Part shown: positions 33,795-41,947 of the stretch, in pieces
Position numbering within the stretch: position 1 is the first letter of the stretch
Layout: every line of letters begins with the position of its first letter
Source of the DNA: Gammaproteobacteria bacterium
GTDB taxonomy: Bacteria > Pseudomonadota > Gammaproteobacteria > Steroidobacterales > Steroidobacteraceae
Length of the DNA: 64,000 nt
Assembly: GCA_003164785.1 (NCBI GenBank)
Contig: PLUE01000050.1
Coordinates: 124,001 to 188,000 of the forward strand
Reading direction: 5' to 3'
The notes under the pieces: model-generated
What the model was told of the DNA's origin: nothing
The model's input: the letters and a program-made list of their open reading frames with translations, nothing else
Database searches by the model: none
Program-made: the position numbers and the translations under genes

Positions 33795-35855
33795 ATGGCG
33801 CGAAATCCACGTTTCAACATACTGTTCGAGCCGGTGCGCATCGGCCCGGTGACCGCTCCCAACCGCTTTTATCAGGTCCCGCACGCCAGCGGCATGACGA
33901 ATGCCCTGCCGCAGGTGCGCGCCAAATTTCGTGGCGTGAAGGCCGAAGGGGGCTGGGGCGTGGTGTGCACCGGGGCGGTGTCGATCCATCCAAGCTCCGA
34001 TGATTCGCCGCTGCCGTTCGCATCGCTCTGGGACGACAAGGACATTCGCGCGCATGCCCTGATGACGGACGCCGTGCACGAACACGGTTCGCTCGCCGGC
34101 GTCGAACTCTGGCACGGGGGCGCCTGCACCTTGAATCGCACCAGCCGGCTCGCGCCCATCTCGCCGTCGGGCATGCCGTGGTTGTCCACGCACCTGGGCT
34201 TCATGGGTAATCTACGGCCGCGCAGCATGGATGCCGCGGACATCCAGGATCTGCTCAAGTGGCAGGCGGCGGGCGCGCGGCGCGCCATGCAGGCGGGTTT
34301 CGACATCGTCTACGTCTACGCCGGCATGGGTTACCTGCCCTACGAGTTCCTGCTGCCGGAATACAATCACCGTACCGACGCGTACGGCGGCTCGATCGAG
34401 AATCGCGTACGCCTGGTGCGCGAACTGCTGGAGGTCACCCGCGATGCCGTCGGCGACAAATGCGGCGTCGCGCTGCGCATCAGCCTGGAGGAATTGCGCG
34501 GCAAGCCGGGCCGCGATGCGCCGTCCGAAGCGCACGAAGTCGTGGCCTTGCTGGCCGACATTCCCGATCTGTGGGATGTGAAGATGGATTCGAGCCCCAC
34601 CGACTGCGCGCCGTCGCGCTTCGCGTCCGAAGGCAGCCACGAACCGGTCATCAACTTCGTCAAGTCGCTCACCACGAAGCCCGTGGTCGGCGTCGGCCGC
34701 TTCACGTCGCCCGATGTCATGGTGTCGCAGGTGAAGCGCGGCATCCTGGACCTCATCGGCGGTGCGCGTCCGTCCATCGCCGATCCGTTCCTGCCACGCA
34801 AGATCGACGAAGGGCGCGAGCATGAGATCCGCGAGTGCATCGGCTGCAACATCTGCATTTCGAGCTGGCATGACGGCGTGCCGGTGCGCTGCACGCAAAA
34901 TCCGACGGCGGGCGAGGAATGGCGCCGCGATTGGCATCCCGAGCGCTTCGCGCCCCCCACGAGCGACGCCAATGTCCTCATCGTCGGCGGCGGCCCGGCC
35001 GGTCTCGAGTGCGCGGTGACGCTGGCGCGTCGAGGCTACCAAGTGACGCTCGCCGATGCAGCCAAGGAATTCGGCGGCCGGCTGCGTTTCGAGACGCGGC
35101 TGCCAGGGTTGGCAACCTGGGGACGCGTGTCCGATTGGCGCCTGAGCCAGCTGCGCGAGCGGCCGAACGTGAATCTGTATCCCGGCAGCGAGCTGGGCGT
35201 GGACGACATCCTCGGCTTGGAACATAGTCACGTGGTCATCGCCACAGGGGCGCGTTGGACCAAAATGCTGTTTTCGACTCTGGAGTTCCCGGTGGGCGAG
35301 CTCGACATTCCCTGCGTCTATACGCCGGATGATATCGCCGCTGGCGTCGTACCCCGGGGCCCGGTGGTCGTGTTCGACTTCGACAACTACTACATGGCTG
35401 GCGCCATTGCCGAGCAGCTCGCCCCGCAGGTCGGGGACGTGACCTACGTAACCACCGCCGGCAATGCCTCGGCTTGGACTTTCATGACCAACGAATTGCC
35501 GTTGGTGCATCGCGCCCTGGGCAACGCGGGCGTGCCCATTCACACCCTGCAGCGGGTAACGGCCTTCGATGGCGAATCGGTCACCTTGTCCGACGTCTAC
35601 AGCGGCGCCGAGAAGCGCCTGCCATGCCGCTCGCTCGTCATCGTCGGCATGCGCAAGCCCCGCGCGGAGCTCCACGACGCCCTCCTGCACCGGGCTGCGG
35701 ACCTACAGGCAGCCGGCATCGGCTCCGTCACCCGCATCGGGGATTCGCTGGCGCCGGGTGCGATCGTGCACGCAGTACACAGCGGCCACCGCTTCGCCCG
35801 CGAGTTCCAGGCCCCGCCCCAGGAACTGCCGTACAACCGAGATTTTCCGATATGA
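33795..35855 (+). CDS. DgcA/trimethylamine dehydrogenase-like iron-sulfur flavoprotein
   Basis: The 686-residue fusion has an Old Yellow Enzyme FMN barrel (residues about 5-345, starting FNILFEPVRIGPVTAPNRF), a [4Fe-4S] site with C348, C351, C354 and C366 (CIGCNICIS), and FAD/NAD-binding domains (VLIVGGGPAGLE, 394-405). The architecture is that of trimethylamine and dimethylamine dehydrogenases and of DgcA, the dimethylglycine demethylase component, whose length is almost identical. It probably removes N-methyl groups oxidatively from a methylated amine. Stachydrine/N-methylproline relatives are an alternative. Its stop overlaps the Rieske gene start (ATGA). Confidence 0.88.
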   Translation: MARNPRFNILFEPVRIGPVTAPNRFYQVPHASGMTNALPQVRAKFRGVKAEGGWGVVCTGAVSIHPSSDDSPLPFASLWDDKDIRAHALMTDAVHEHGSLAGVELWHGGACTLNRTSRLAPISPSGMPWLSTHLGFMGNLRPRSMDAADIQDLLKWQAAGARRAMQAGFDIVYVYAGMGYLPYEFLLPEYNHRTDAYGGSIENRVRLVRELLEVTRDAVGDKCGVALRISLEELRGKPGRDAPSEAHEVVALLADIPDLWDVKMDSSPTDCAPSRFASEGSHEPVINFVKSLTTKPVVGVGRFTSPDVMVSQVKRGILDLIGGARPSIADPFLPRKIDEGREHEIRECIGCNICISSWHDGVPVRCTQNPTAGEEWRRDWHPERFAPPTSDANVLIVGGGPAGLECAVTLARRGYQVTLADAAKEFGGRLRFETRLPGLATWGRVSDWRLSQLRERPNVNLYPGSELGVDDILGLEHSHVVIATGARWTKMLFSTLEFPVGELDIPCVYTPDDIAAGVVPRGPVVVFDFDNYYMAGAIAEQLAPQVGDVTYVTTAGNASAWTFMTNELPLVHRALGNAGVPIHTLQRVTAFDGESVTLSDVYSGAEKRLPCRSLVIVGMRKPRAELHDALLHRAADLQAAGIGSVTRIGDSLAPGAIVHAVHSGHRFAREFQAPPQELPYNRDFPI

Positions 35856-37000
35856 GCGAGCAACTCGAGCGCACCCTGCCGACCAGTTGGTACCGCAGCG
35901 CCGACATATTCCGCATCGAGAAAGAGCGCATATTTTGCCGCGAATGGTTCGCTGTCTGCCGCGACGAGGAGCTGCCGAAGCCGGGCGATCACCGGGTGCT
36001 CGATATCCTGGGCGAGAGCGTTCTGCTGGTGCGCAACCGCGAGGGATCGCTCAAGGCCTTCTACAACGTGTGCCGGCACCGGGGCGCAAAGCTGTGCCGT
36101 AGCGCCGACGACACGGTCGCGGCGGGGCGCGTGGCGCTGCCCGGTGGCATGACCGCAGGCCGCCTGATCGTCTGCCCATACCACCAGTGGTCCTATGATT
36201 TGAACGGGGCGCTGGTCGCGGCTCCGCATCTGGGCCCGGGCACCGGCTTCGACAAGAGCGAGTTTCACCTGTATCCCGTGGGCGTGGAGACCTGGGGCGG
36301 ATTCGTGTTCCTGCACCTGACGCCGGCCGATGCCAGCCCGCTCGCCGCGCAATTGGGCGGCATCCCGGAGCGCCTGCAACGCTACCCGCTCGCGGGTCTG
36401 CGCATCGGCGCGACGATCCAGTACGAGGTTCGGGCGAACTGGAAGATCATCTGCGAGAACTACAACGAGTGCTATCACTGCGGCGGCGTGCACCCGGAAT
36501 TGTGCGCGGTGGTGCCCTCCTTCCGCGACGCCGGCGGCGCGAACTTGGACTGGAACCGCGGCGTGCCGCATCGGGACGGCGCCTACACGTTCACGCACAG
36601 CGGCACGACCGCGCGCCGCGCCTTTCCCGGACTGGACGCCGACGAGCAGATCCGGCACAAGGGCGAACTGCTGTATCCCAACGTATTTCTGAGTGTGGCC
36701 TGTGATCACGTGGCGGCTTTCATTCTTCGCCCCCGCTCGGCGGAACGGACCGACATCACCTGCCACTTCCTGTTCGAAACCCATGAAATCGACAAGCCCA
36801 CGTTCGATCCATCGGATGCGGTCAGGTTCTGGGACCTGGTCAATCGCCAGGACTGGACGGTGTGCGAGTCGGTCCAGGAAGGTATTCGCGCACGAGTCCA
36901 CGCACACGGCTATTACGCCCCCATGGAAGACTGGAATCTCGACATCAGGCGCTACGTGACCGATCGAATCGCCGCACATGTACCGCGCGAGACCGTCTGA
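35852..37000 (+). CDS. Rieske non-haem iron oxygenase, alpha subunit (GbcA/carnitine-type)
   Basis: The 382-residue oxygenase has Rieske [2Fe-2S] ligands C74, H76, C108 and H111 (VCRHRGAKLC and VCPYHQWSYDL). Its mononuclear iron site has H209 and H214 (CENYNECYHCGGVHPELC), with a third ligand expected near FWDLVNRQD. The ENYNECYHC...HPELC context is shared with oxygenases of quaternary amines such as GbcA (glycine betaine) and Stc2 (stachydrine). That suggests N-demethylation of a betaine upstream of the DgcA-like enzyme. Translation is coupled to that gene. No dedicated reductase gene is adjacent. Confidence 0.88.
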   Translation: MSEQLERTLPTSWYRSADIFRIEKERIFCREWFAVCRDEELPKPGDHRVLDILGESVLLVRNREGSLKAFYNVCRHRGAKLCRSADDTVAAGRVALPGGMTAGRLIVCPYHQWSYDLNGALVAAPHLGPGTGFDKSEFHLYPVGVETWGGFVFLHLTPADASPLAAQLGGIPERLQRYPLAGLRIGATIQYEVRANWKIICENYNECYHCGGVHPELCAVVPSFRDAGGANLDWNRGVPHRDGAYTFTHSGTTARRAFPGLDADEQIRHKGELLYPNVFLSVACDHVAAFILRPRSAERTDITCHFLFETHEIDKPTFDPSDAVRFWDLVNRQDWTVCESVQEGIRARVHAHGYYAPMEDWNLDIRRYVTDRIAAHVPRETV

Positions 37001-37065
37001 CCGCGGCCGCGGAATGCGGTAGATCGCTCTGGCGCCCAAGGGAGGCAGGCGTTCGGCTATGCTCC

Positions 37066-37089
37066 GTTATAATTAAACCAGCAAGGGAA
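37066..37089. promoter_or_regulatory. Candidate promoter/operator of the TetR gene
   Basis: TATAAT at 37068-37073 is a consensus -10 element just upstream of the TetR-type gene. It sits inside CCGTTATAATTAAACCAGC, which resembles CCGTTCAATAAGATAGC at 37849-37865 before the second Rieske gene. The shared core could be the operator of the regulator, making it autoregulated. No good -35 hexamer is visible. Confidence 0.35.
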
Positions 37090-37093
37090 TGGC

Positions 37094-37774
37094 ATGGCAG
37101 GCAAACGAACGATTCCAAAATTTCACCGCGAGACTCCCGCGGTTCGTCGCGAGGCATTGGTGGAAGCAACCCTGCGGTGCCTGAAGGAATATGGACATGA
37201 GGGCGTGTCGGTACGCCGCATCAGCGCGGCGGCGGGGGTATCGATCGGGCTGATCAACCATCATTTTCCCAGCAAGGCTGGCCTCGTGGCCGAAGCCTAC
37301 GAGACGCTGGCGTTGTCGCTGCAGGATTCGACCCGGCTCCAGGCCGAGAACCGCGCGTTATCGCCGCGCGACCGGCTGAGCGGATTCTTCCGCGCCTCAT
37401 TCGCTCCGGAAATCATCGATCCGGCGCTGTTCAACGTGTGGTTGGTCTTCTGGAGCATGGTGGCCCATTCGCCGGAAATGCGCGCCGTCCACGACCGCAC
37501 CTATGGCAAGTACCGCTCGATGTTGGAGTCTCTGCTGGGCCATCTCTCGCAGTCCGATGGTGCGCCGCAATTCAAGCTGCGGCCCGCGGGCATCGCCCTG
37601 TCCGCCTTGCTCGACGGGCTGTGGGTGGAATTGAGTTTGAGTCCGGGCGTATTCAAGCCTCGCGAGGCGATCGCGTTGTGCGAGGACTGGGTCAACGCGC
37701 TGTGCAACGGCGCATTTCCGCGCTTGCTGCGCAAGCCTGCCGCCGTCAAGGGCCCCGGCCGCCGCAAGCCATAG
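37094..37774 (+). CDS. TetR-family regulator, BetI-like
   Basis: The 226-residue repressor has an N-terminal helix-turn-helix: TPAVRREALVEATLRCLKEY and VSVRRISAAAGVSIGLINHH followed by FPSKAGLVAEAYETL. The C-terminal ligand domain (FNVWLVFWSMVAHSPEMRAV and LDGLWVELSLSPGVF) matches BetI-type proteins that respond to choline or related quaternary amines. The start is an ATG at 37094 with AAGGGA upstream. It sits between two Rieske oxygenase genes, so it probably controls this catabolic cluster in response to the amine substrate. Confidence 0.87.
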   Translation: MAGKRTIPKFHRETPAVRREALVEATLRCLKEYGHEGVSVRRISAAAGVSIGLINHHFPSKAGLVAEAYETLALSLQDSTRLQAENRALSPRDRLSGFFRASFAPEIIDPALFNVWLVFWSMVAHSPEMRAVHDRTYGKYRSMLESLLGHLSQSDGAPQFKLRPAGIALSALLDGLWVELSLSPGVFKPREAIALCEDWVNALCNGAFPRLLRKPAAVKGPGRRKP

Positions 37775-37840
37775 CCGGCCCATGACCGGCTCGCGGGTCC
37801 GGCGCCGGTCGGGCGAGGTGCATCGCGCCCGCCCTCTTGT

Positions 37841-37865
37841 TATACTACCGTTCAATAAGATAGCA
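37841..37865. promoter_or_regulatory. Candidate promoter/operator of the second Rieske gene
   Basis: TATACT (37841-37846) preceded by TTGT is a plausible -10 region, followed by CCGTTCAATAAGATAGC (37849-37865). That sequence shares its CCGTT...AATAA core with the segment before the TetR gene. It lies 14-38 bp upstream of the oxygenase start. Confidence 0.35.
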
Positions 37866-37878
37866 GGACACACCGCTC

Positions 37879-39075
37879 ATGGATGCAAGGCGCTCACAAC
37901 ATGCCCCGACGACCTCATCCGGTCTCGACGACTTCAGCCTTCCTGGATGGATCTATCGGGATGCCGAGTTTCTCGAGGCGGAGAAGGAACGGGTATTCGC
38001 CACCTCGTGGCAGATCATGTGTCATCTCAGCGACATTCCGAAGCCCGGCGACTACCACACCCTGGATTTTCTCGGCGAGCCGTTGGTTGCGGTGCGCGGC
38101 CAGGAGGGCGGGGTCAAGGCCTTCTTCAATGTCTGCAGGCATCGCGCGGCGCGAATCCTCGATGGAAGCAGCGGGCGCTGCGCCGGCCGGATTGTCTGCC
38201 CCTACCACGCATGGACTTACGATCTCGACGGGCGGCTCACCGCCGTGCCGCATCGCAAGGAGTTCAACGATTTTTCGCTGGGCGACTACGGGCTCAAGCC
38301 GGTCGAGACCGAGATCTACAAGGGCTTCGTGTTCGTTCGCTTGAAGCCGGGCTTGCCCAGCGTCGCCGAGATGCTCGCGCCCTATGAGCATGAAATCGCC
38401 GACTACCGTCTCGAGGAACTGCAGCCCATCGGCCGGGTGACGCTGCGCATCCGCCACGTGAACTGGAAGAACGTCACCGACAATTACTCCGACGGCATGC
38501 ACATCAACGTCGCTCACCCCGGGTTGACCCGCTTGTTTGGCACCAGCTACGGCATCGAGGCGCAGCCGTGGGTGGACAAGATGTTCGGCTACCTGCGCGA
38601 TGTACCGTCCTCCCAGCGCTCGGAGCGGATGTACCAGGCGATTCTGCCGCGCGCTGAACATCTCCCGGACGCGCGCCAACGCCTGTGGATCTACTTCAAG
38701 CTCTGGCCGAACGTGGCATTCGACATCTATCCGGATCAGGTCGATTTCATGCAGATGATTCCGATCTCCCCCACCGAAACGTTGATCCGCGAGATCGCCT
38801 ATGCCCACCCCGACGGGCGACGGGAAATGCGCGCGGCGCGCTACCTCAACTGGCGCATCAATCGCGCGGTGAGCGTGGAGGACAAGGGACTGATCGACCG
38901 CGTGCAGACCGGCATGGGCTCCCGCAGCTTCAGTCCCGGCCCGCTGGGTCGCAACGAGGTTTCTCTGCGCAGTTTTGCGCATCGCATGCGCGAACTGATA
39001 CCGGAAAGCCGGCTCGATCGCGCGCCCCCACCCGGCTGGCTGCAGCGTCATGACATGAGGATTCCACGTGGCTGA
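37879..39075 (+). CDS. Second Rieske non-haem iron oxygenase, alpha subunit
   Basis: The 398-residue oxygenase has Rieske ligands C86, H88, C107 and H110 (VCRHRAARIL and VCPYHAWTYDLDGRL). The mononuclear site H208/H213 is in DNYSDGMHINVAHPGL. The active-site motif differs clearly from that of the first Rieske enzyme (no ENYNECYHC), so it probably acts on a different intermediate or substrate. It resembles aromatic-ring and general Rieske oxygenase alpha subunits, and no beta subunit is encoded nearby. Its stop overlaps the start of the following flavoprotein gene by 8 bases. Confidence 0.87.
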   Translation: MDARRSQHAPTTSSGLDDFSLPGWIYRDAEFLEAEKERVFATSWQIMCHLSDIPKPGDYHTLDFLGEPLVAVRGQEGGVKAFFNVCRHRAARILDGSSGRCAGRIVCPYHAWTYDLDGRLTAVPHRKEFNDFSLGDYGLKPVETEIYKGFVFVRLKPGLPSVAEMLAPYEHEIADYRLEELQPIGRVTLRIRHVNWKNVTDNYSDGMHINVAHPGLTRLFGTSYGIEAQPWVDKMFGYLRDVPSSQRSERMYQAILPRAEHLPDARQRLWIYFKLWPNVAFDIYPDQVDFMQMIPISPTETLIREIAYAHPDGRREMRAARYLNWRINRAVSVEDKGLIDRVQTGMGSRSFSPGPLGRNEVSLRSFAHRMRELIPESRLDRAPPPGWLQRHDMRIPRG

Positions 39076-40693
39076 TTCATCCCTGCGCGATGTCGTCATC
39101 ATTGGCGGCGGACACAACGGCCTGGTGTGCGCGGCCTATCTTGCCTCGGCCGGCCTGAAGGTCACGGTGCTCGAACGCCGCTGCGTCGTCGGCGGCGCCG
39201 CCGTCACCGAGGAATTCCACCCCGGGTTCCGCAACTCGGTCGCCGCCTACACCGTCTCGCTGCTCAATCCGAAGGTCATACGGGATCTCGATCTGCCGCG
39301 ACATGGATTGCGCGTGGTGGAGCGCAAACTGTCGAACTTCCTGCCGCTGGATGACGGCCAATACCTGAAGGTGGGCGGCGGCAAGACCGAGCAGGAGGTC
39401 GGCAAGTTCTCCCAACGCGATGCTGCGCGGCTCGCCGAATATGGCGAGCGGCTGGACCTCATCGCCGACGTATTGCGCGATCTCGTCCTCGAGACACCTC
39501 CCAATGTCACCGCCGGCAGCTGGCTCGAAGCGCTGCCCGAACTGCTGAAAAGCGCCAAGCTCGGCAAGCGAATCGCCAAGCTCGACATGGCCATGCGCCG
39601 GGAACTGTTGGATCTGTTCGTCAAATCGGCCGGCGACTATCTCGACACGTGGTTCGAGAGCGCGCCCATCAAGGCCGCCTATGGGTTCGACGGCATCGTC
39701 GGCAATTATGCGAGTCCGTATGCGGCGGGTTCCGCGTACGTGCTGCTGCACCATGTGTTCGGCGAGGTGAACGGCAAGAAGGGCGCGTGGGGCCACGCCA
39801 TCGGCGGCATGGGTGCGATCTCACAGGCCATGTCGAAGGCGGCTGCCGAGCGCGGCGTCGAGATCCGCGTGTCGAGCCCCGTGCGCGAAGTCATCGTGGA
39901 ATCCGGTCGCGCCGTCGGCGTGGTGCTGGAAAGCGGCGAGGCGATCCGCGCGCGCAGCGTGGTGTCGAACCTCAATCCCAAGTTGCTGTATGGCAAGCTG
40001 ATCGATGCATCGGTACTCGAGCGCAATTTTCGCGAACGCATGCAGAACTGGCGCTGCGGATCGGGCACCTTCCGCATGAACGTGGCGCTGTCGGAGCTGC
40101 CGGATTTCACCGTGCTTCCCGGCAAGACGCTGGCGGAGCATCACACCTCCGGCATCATCATGGCGCCCAGCCTCGCCTACATGGATCAAGCCTGCCTGGA
40201 TGCGAAGGCCGGCGGCTGGTCGAAGCGGCCCATCGTCGAAGTGCTGATCCCCTCGACGCTGGACGACAGCCTCGCACCCGCGGGCCAGCATGTCGCGAGC
40301 CTGTTCTGTCAGCACGTCGCACCGGTGCTTCCCGATGGCGCGTCCTGGGACGACCATCGCGAGCAGGTCGCCGACGTCATGATCGATCTCGTGAACAGTC
40401 ATGCGCCGAATTTCAAGGCCTCGGTGCTGGGGCGGCAGATCATGAGCCCGCTCGATCTCGAGCGCACCTTCGGACTCATCGGCGGCGATATTTTCCATGG
40501 GGCGCTGAGTCTGGATCAGCTGTTTTCCGCGCGGCCCATGCTGGGCCACGGCGATTATCGTGGGCCGCTGAAAGGTCTGTACATGTGCGGCTCGGGGACG
40601 CACCCCGGCGGCGGCGTCACCGGCGCACCAGGACACAACGCCGCGCGCGAAATCGTCGCCGACTTTCGGCGCGGCCGGTTGAAGCAGGCCTGA
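39068..40693 (+). CDS. PYROXD2/phytoene-desaturase-like FAD oxidoreductase
   Basis: The 541-residue flavoprotein is of the amine oxidase/CrtI superfamily. It has a FAD-binding fold near the N-terminus (DVVIIGGGHNGLVCAAYLA, residues 8-26), CVVGGAAVTEEFHPGFRNS, a substrate domain and the C-terminal FAD motif LYMCGSGTHPGGGVTG. It matches the bacterial relatives of human PYROXD2 more closely than carotenoid desaturases. No carotenoid genes are present. The GTG at 39068 lies within the end of the upstream Rieske gene. An oxidation or desaturation step on the amine-derived carbon skeleton is plausible but unproven. Confidence 0.85.
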   Translation: MADSSLRDVVIIGGGHNGLVCAAYLASAGLKVTVLERRCVVGGAAVTEEFHPGFRNSVAAYTVSLLNPKVIRDLDLPRHGLRVVERKLSNFLPLDDGQYLKVGGGKTEQEVGKFSQRDAARLAEYGERLDLIADVLRDLVLETPPNVTAGSWLEALPELLKSAKLGKRIAKLDMAMRRELLDLFVKSAGDYLDTWFESAPIKAAYGFDGIVGNYASPYAAGSAYVLLHHVFGEVNGKKGAWGHAIGGMGAISQAMSKAAAERGVEIRVSSPVREVIVESGRAVGVVLESGEAIRARSVVSNLNPKLLYGKLIDASVLERNFRERMQNWRCGSGTFRMNVALSELPDFTVLPGKTLAEHHTSGIIMAPSLAYMDQACLDAKAGGWSKRPIVEVLIPSTLDDSLAPAGQHVASLFCQHVAPVLPDGASWDDHREQVADVMIDLVNSHAPNFKASVLGRQIMSPLDLERTFGLIGGDIFHGALSLDQLFSARPMLGHGDYRGPLKGLYMCGSGTHPGGGVTGAPGHNAAREIVADFRRGRLKQA

Positions 40694-40713
40694 GCAGGTT
40701 TGGCTGAGGGGAG

Positions 40714-40736
40714 CCCCGGGGCTAAATTGCCCGGGG
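40714..40736 (+). terminator. Hairpin between convergent genes
   Basis: CCCCGGGGC and GCCCGGGG form a stem (one bulged base) around the loop TAAATT. It lies between the PYROXD2-like gene and the convergent outer-membrane protein gene. There is no T-run on either side, so it could be a Rho-independent terminator only in a loose sense. Confidence 0.35.
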
Positions 40737-40765
40737 TCATCGACGATTGCTCGCTCGGGGCGTCG

Positions 40766-41392
40766 CTAGAACGTCCAGGTCGCGCTCACCATGAAGGCAT
40801 CCGGGTCGCCGAAGCTCGAACTGATGCGCTCGTACTCGCCGCGCACCGCCAACCCGAAGAAGTGCGCCTGCACGCCGGCGCCGTAGGCGGCCTTGGTTTC
40901 CCAGGCCTGTTGACGTGACAACACCGGTTCTCCGCAAGGCGGAAGAGGGAGAGAGGCCGAACATTCACTGTAGCTGTAACTGTTCAAATTCGTTTCCAGC
41001 CGCGCCACGCCGGCCTTCACGAACACATCAAGGTACGGCAGGGGCAGATACCCAACGGCAGACAGCACGCCAGCCTTGGGGTGCGAGTCCTCACTGTTCC
41101 CGTTTCCGTCGTAATAGCCGTCCGCGCTGGTGTCATGACCGAAGTCGATATATTCCGCTTCCGCGCCCACGAAGGGGATCGGCCGGATGCCCACGATGCC
41201 CTTGAATGCCGTGTGATGAGGATGCGAGTCCGTCGGATAATCCGGATCGAACCCTTCGTCGCTGCGCACGGTCGATTCACCGATGCCTGCTCCGGCATAC
41301 AGTCCCAGCACATTCCAATCCGATGCCGAAGCCCCCGCGGCCCATAGGCCCAAGGTCCCCGCGGCCAAAGTCATTGTCGCAATTCGATTCAT
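40766..41392 (-). CDS. Outer-membrane beta-barrel protein
   Basis: The 208-residue protein has a signal peptide (MNRIATMTLAAGTLGLWAAG, cleavage after ASA), alternating amphipathic strands rich in Gly and aromatic residues (LGLYAGAGIGESTV, IPFVGAEAEYIDFG, YLDVFVKAGVARLET, LAVRGEYERISSSFG), and a C-terminal phenylalanine (FMVSATWTF) recognised by the BAM machinery. It resembles the OmpA/OmpW-like OMP_b-brl group. The two cysteines in CSASLPLPPC lie in a surface loop and could form a disulfide. Function unknown. Confidence 0.85.
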   Translation of the reverse strand: MNRIATMTLAAGTLGLWAAGASASDWNVLGLYAGAGIGESTVRSDEGFDPDYPTDSHPHHTAFKGIVGIRPIPFVGAEAEYIDFGHDTSADGYYDGNGNSEDSHPKAGVLSAVGYLPLPYLDVFVKAGVARLETNLNSYSYSECSASLPLPPCGEPVLSRQQAWETKAAYGAGVQAHFFGLAVRGEYERISSSFGDPDAFMVSATWTF

Positions 41393-41553
41393 TTAATGCT
41401 CCACGATAGCGTTGCTATAGGGACCTAGGTAGCCCGTAAAAGTTCACCGATCCCGTGTAGCCTGCAGCAAAGCGGCCAGCAGAGGCTCCGGTTGGTAATG
41501 TTCACGCGAGGGCATCAGGCCCAGGCGCACGACCACCAAGCGGAAACGTGTGC

Positions 41554-41937
41554 CTACTTGCGCTTGCGCGCGGTCACCTCGATTTCGATCTTCATGCGCG
41601 GCTCCGCAAGGCCGGCGGAGATCATCGTCGCAGCGGGACGGACTTCCCCGAAGTATTGACGCAGCACCGGCCAGCATTGTTCGAAGTCACCGCGATTCGG
41701 CACCACGTAGGTCACCCGGACGACATCCTCGAGGCTCGAATCTGCCTGTGCCAGCGCTGCCGAGATGTTCTTGAGACATTGTTCCGCCTGCTCGAGAACG
41801 TTGCTCGAGATGGTCATGGTCGAATAATCGAAGCCGGTCGTCCCGGAAACGAACACCCATTCGTCATCCACCACCGCGCGGGAATAGCCGATGAGCTCCT
41901 CGAACGAGGAGCCGGAGCCGATCAATTTTCTGGTCAT
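41554..41937 (-). CDS. RidA/YjgF-family protein without the catalytic arginine
   Basis: The 127-residue cytosolic Rid protein has the family trimer elements VFVSGTTGFDY, QAEQCLKNISAALAQADSSL and MKIEIEVTARK. The RidA residue R105 (P-A-R-S) is replaced by alanine (RPAATMISAGL), as in Rid subgroups not known to deaminate 2-aminoacrylate. It starts 10 bp after a threonine dehydratase gene, the enzyme whose enamine product RidA normally clears. That genetic link makes the missing residue notable. The ATG at 41937 follows an in-frame upstream codon at 41958. Confidence 0.85.
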   Translation of the reverse strand: MTRKLIGSGSSFEELIGYSRAVVDDEWVFVSGTTGFDYSTMTISSNVLEQAEQCLKNISAALAQADSSLEDVVRVTYVVPNRGDFEQCWPVLRQYFGEVRPAATMISAGLAEPRMKIEIEVTARKRK

Positions 41938-41947
41938 GGCCCTTACC

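Noticed and set aside
39068-40693. Reading the CrtI-family flavoprotein as phytoene desaturase of a carotenoid cluster
   Set aside because: No crtB, crtE or other carotenoid gene is present, and the sequence is closer to PYROXD2-type proteins.
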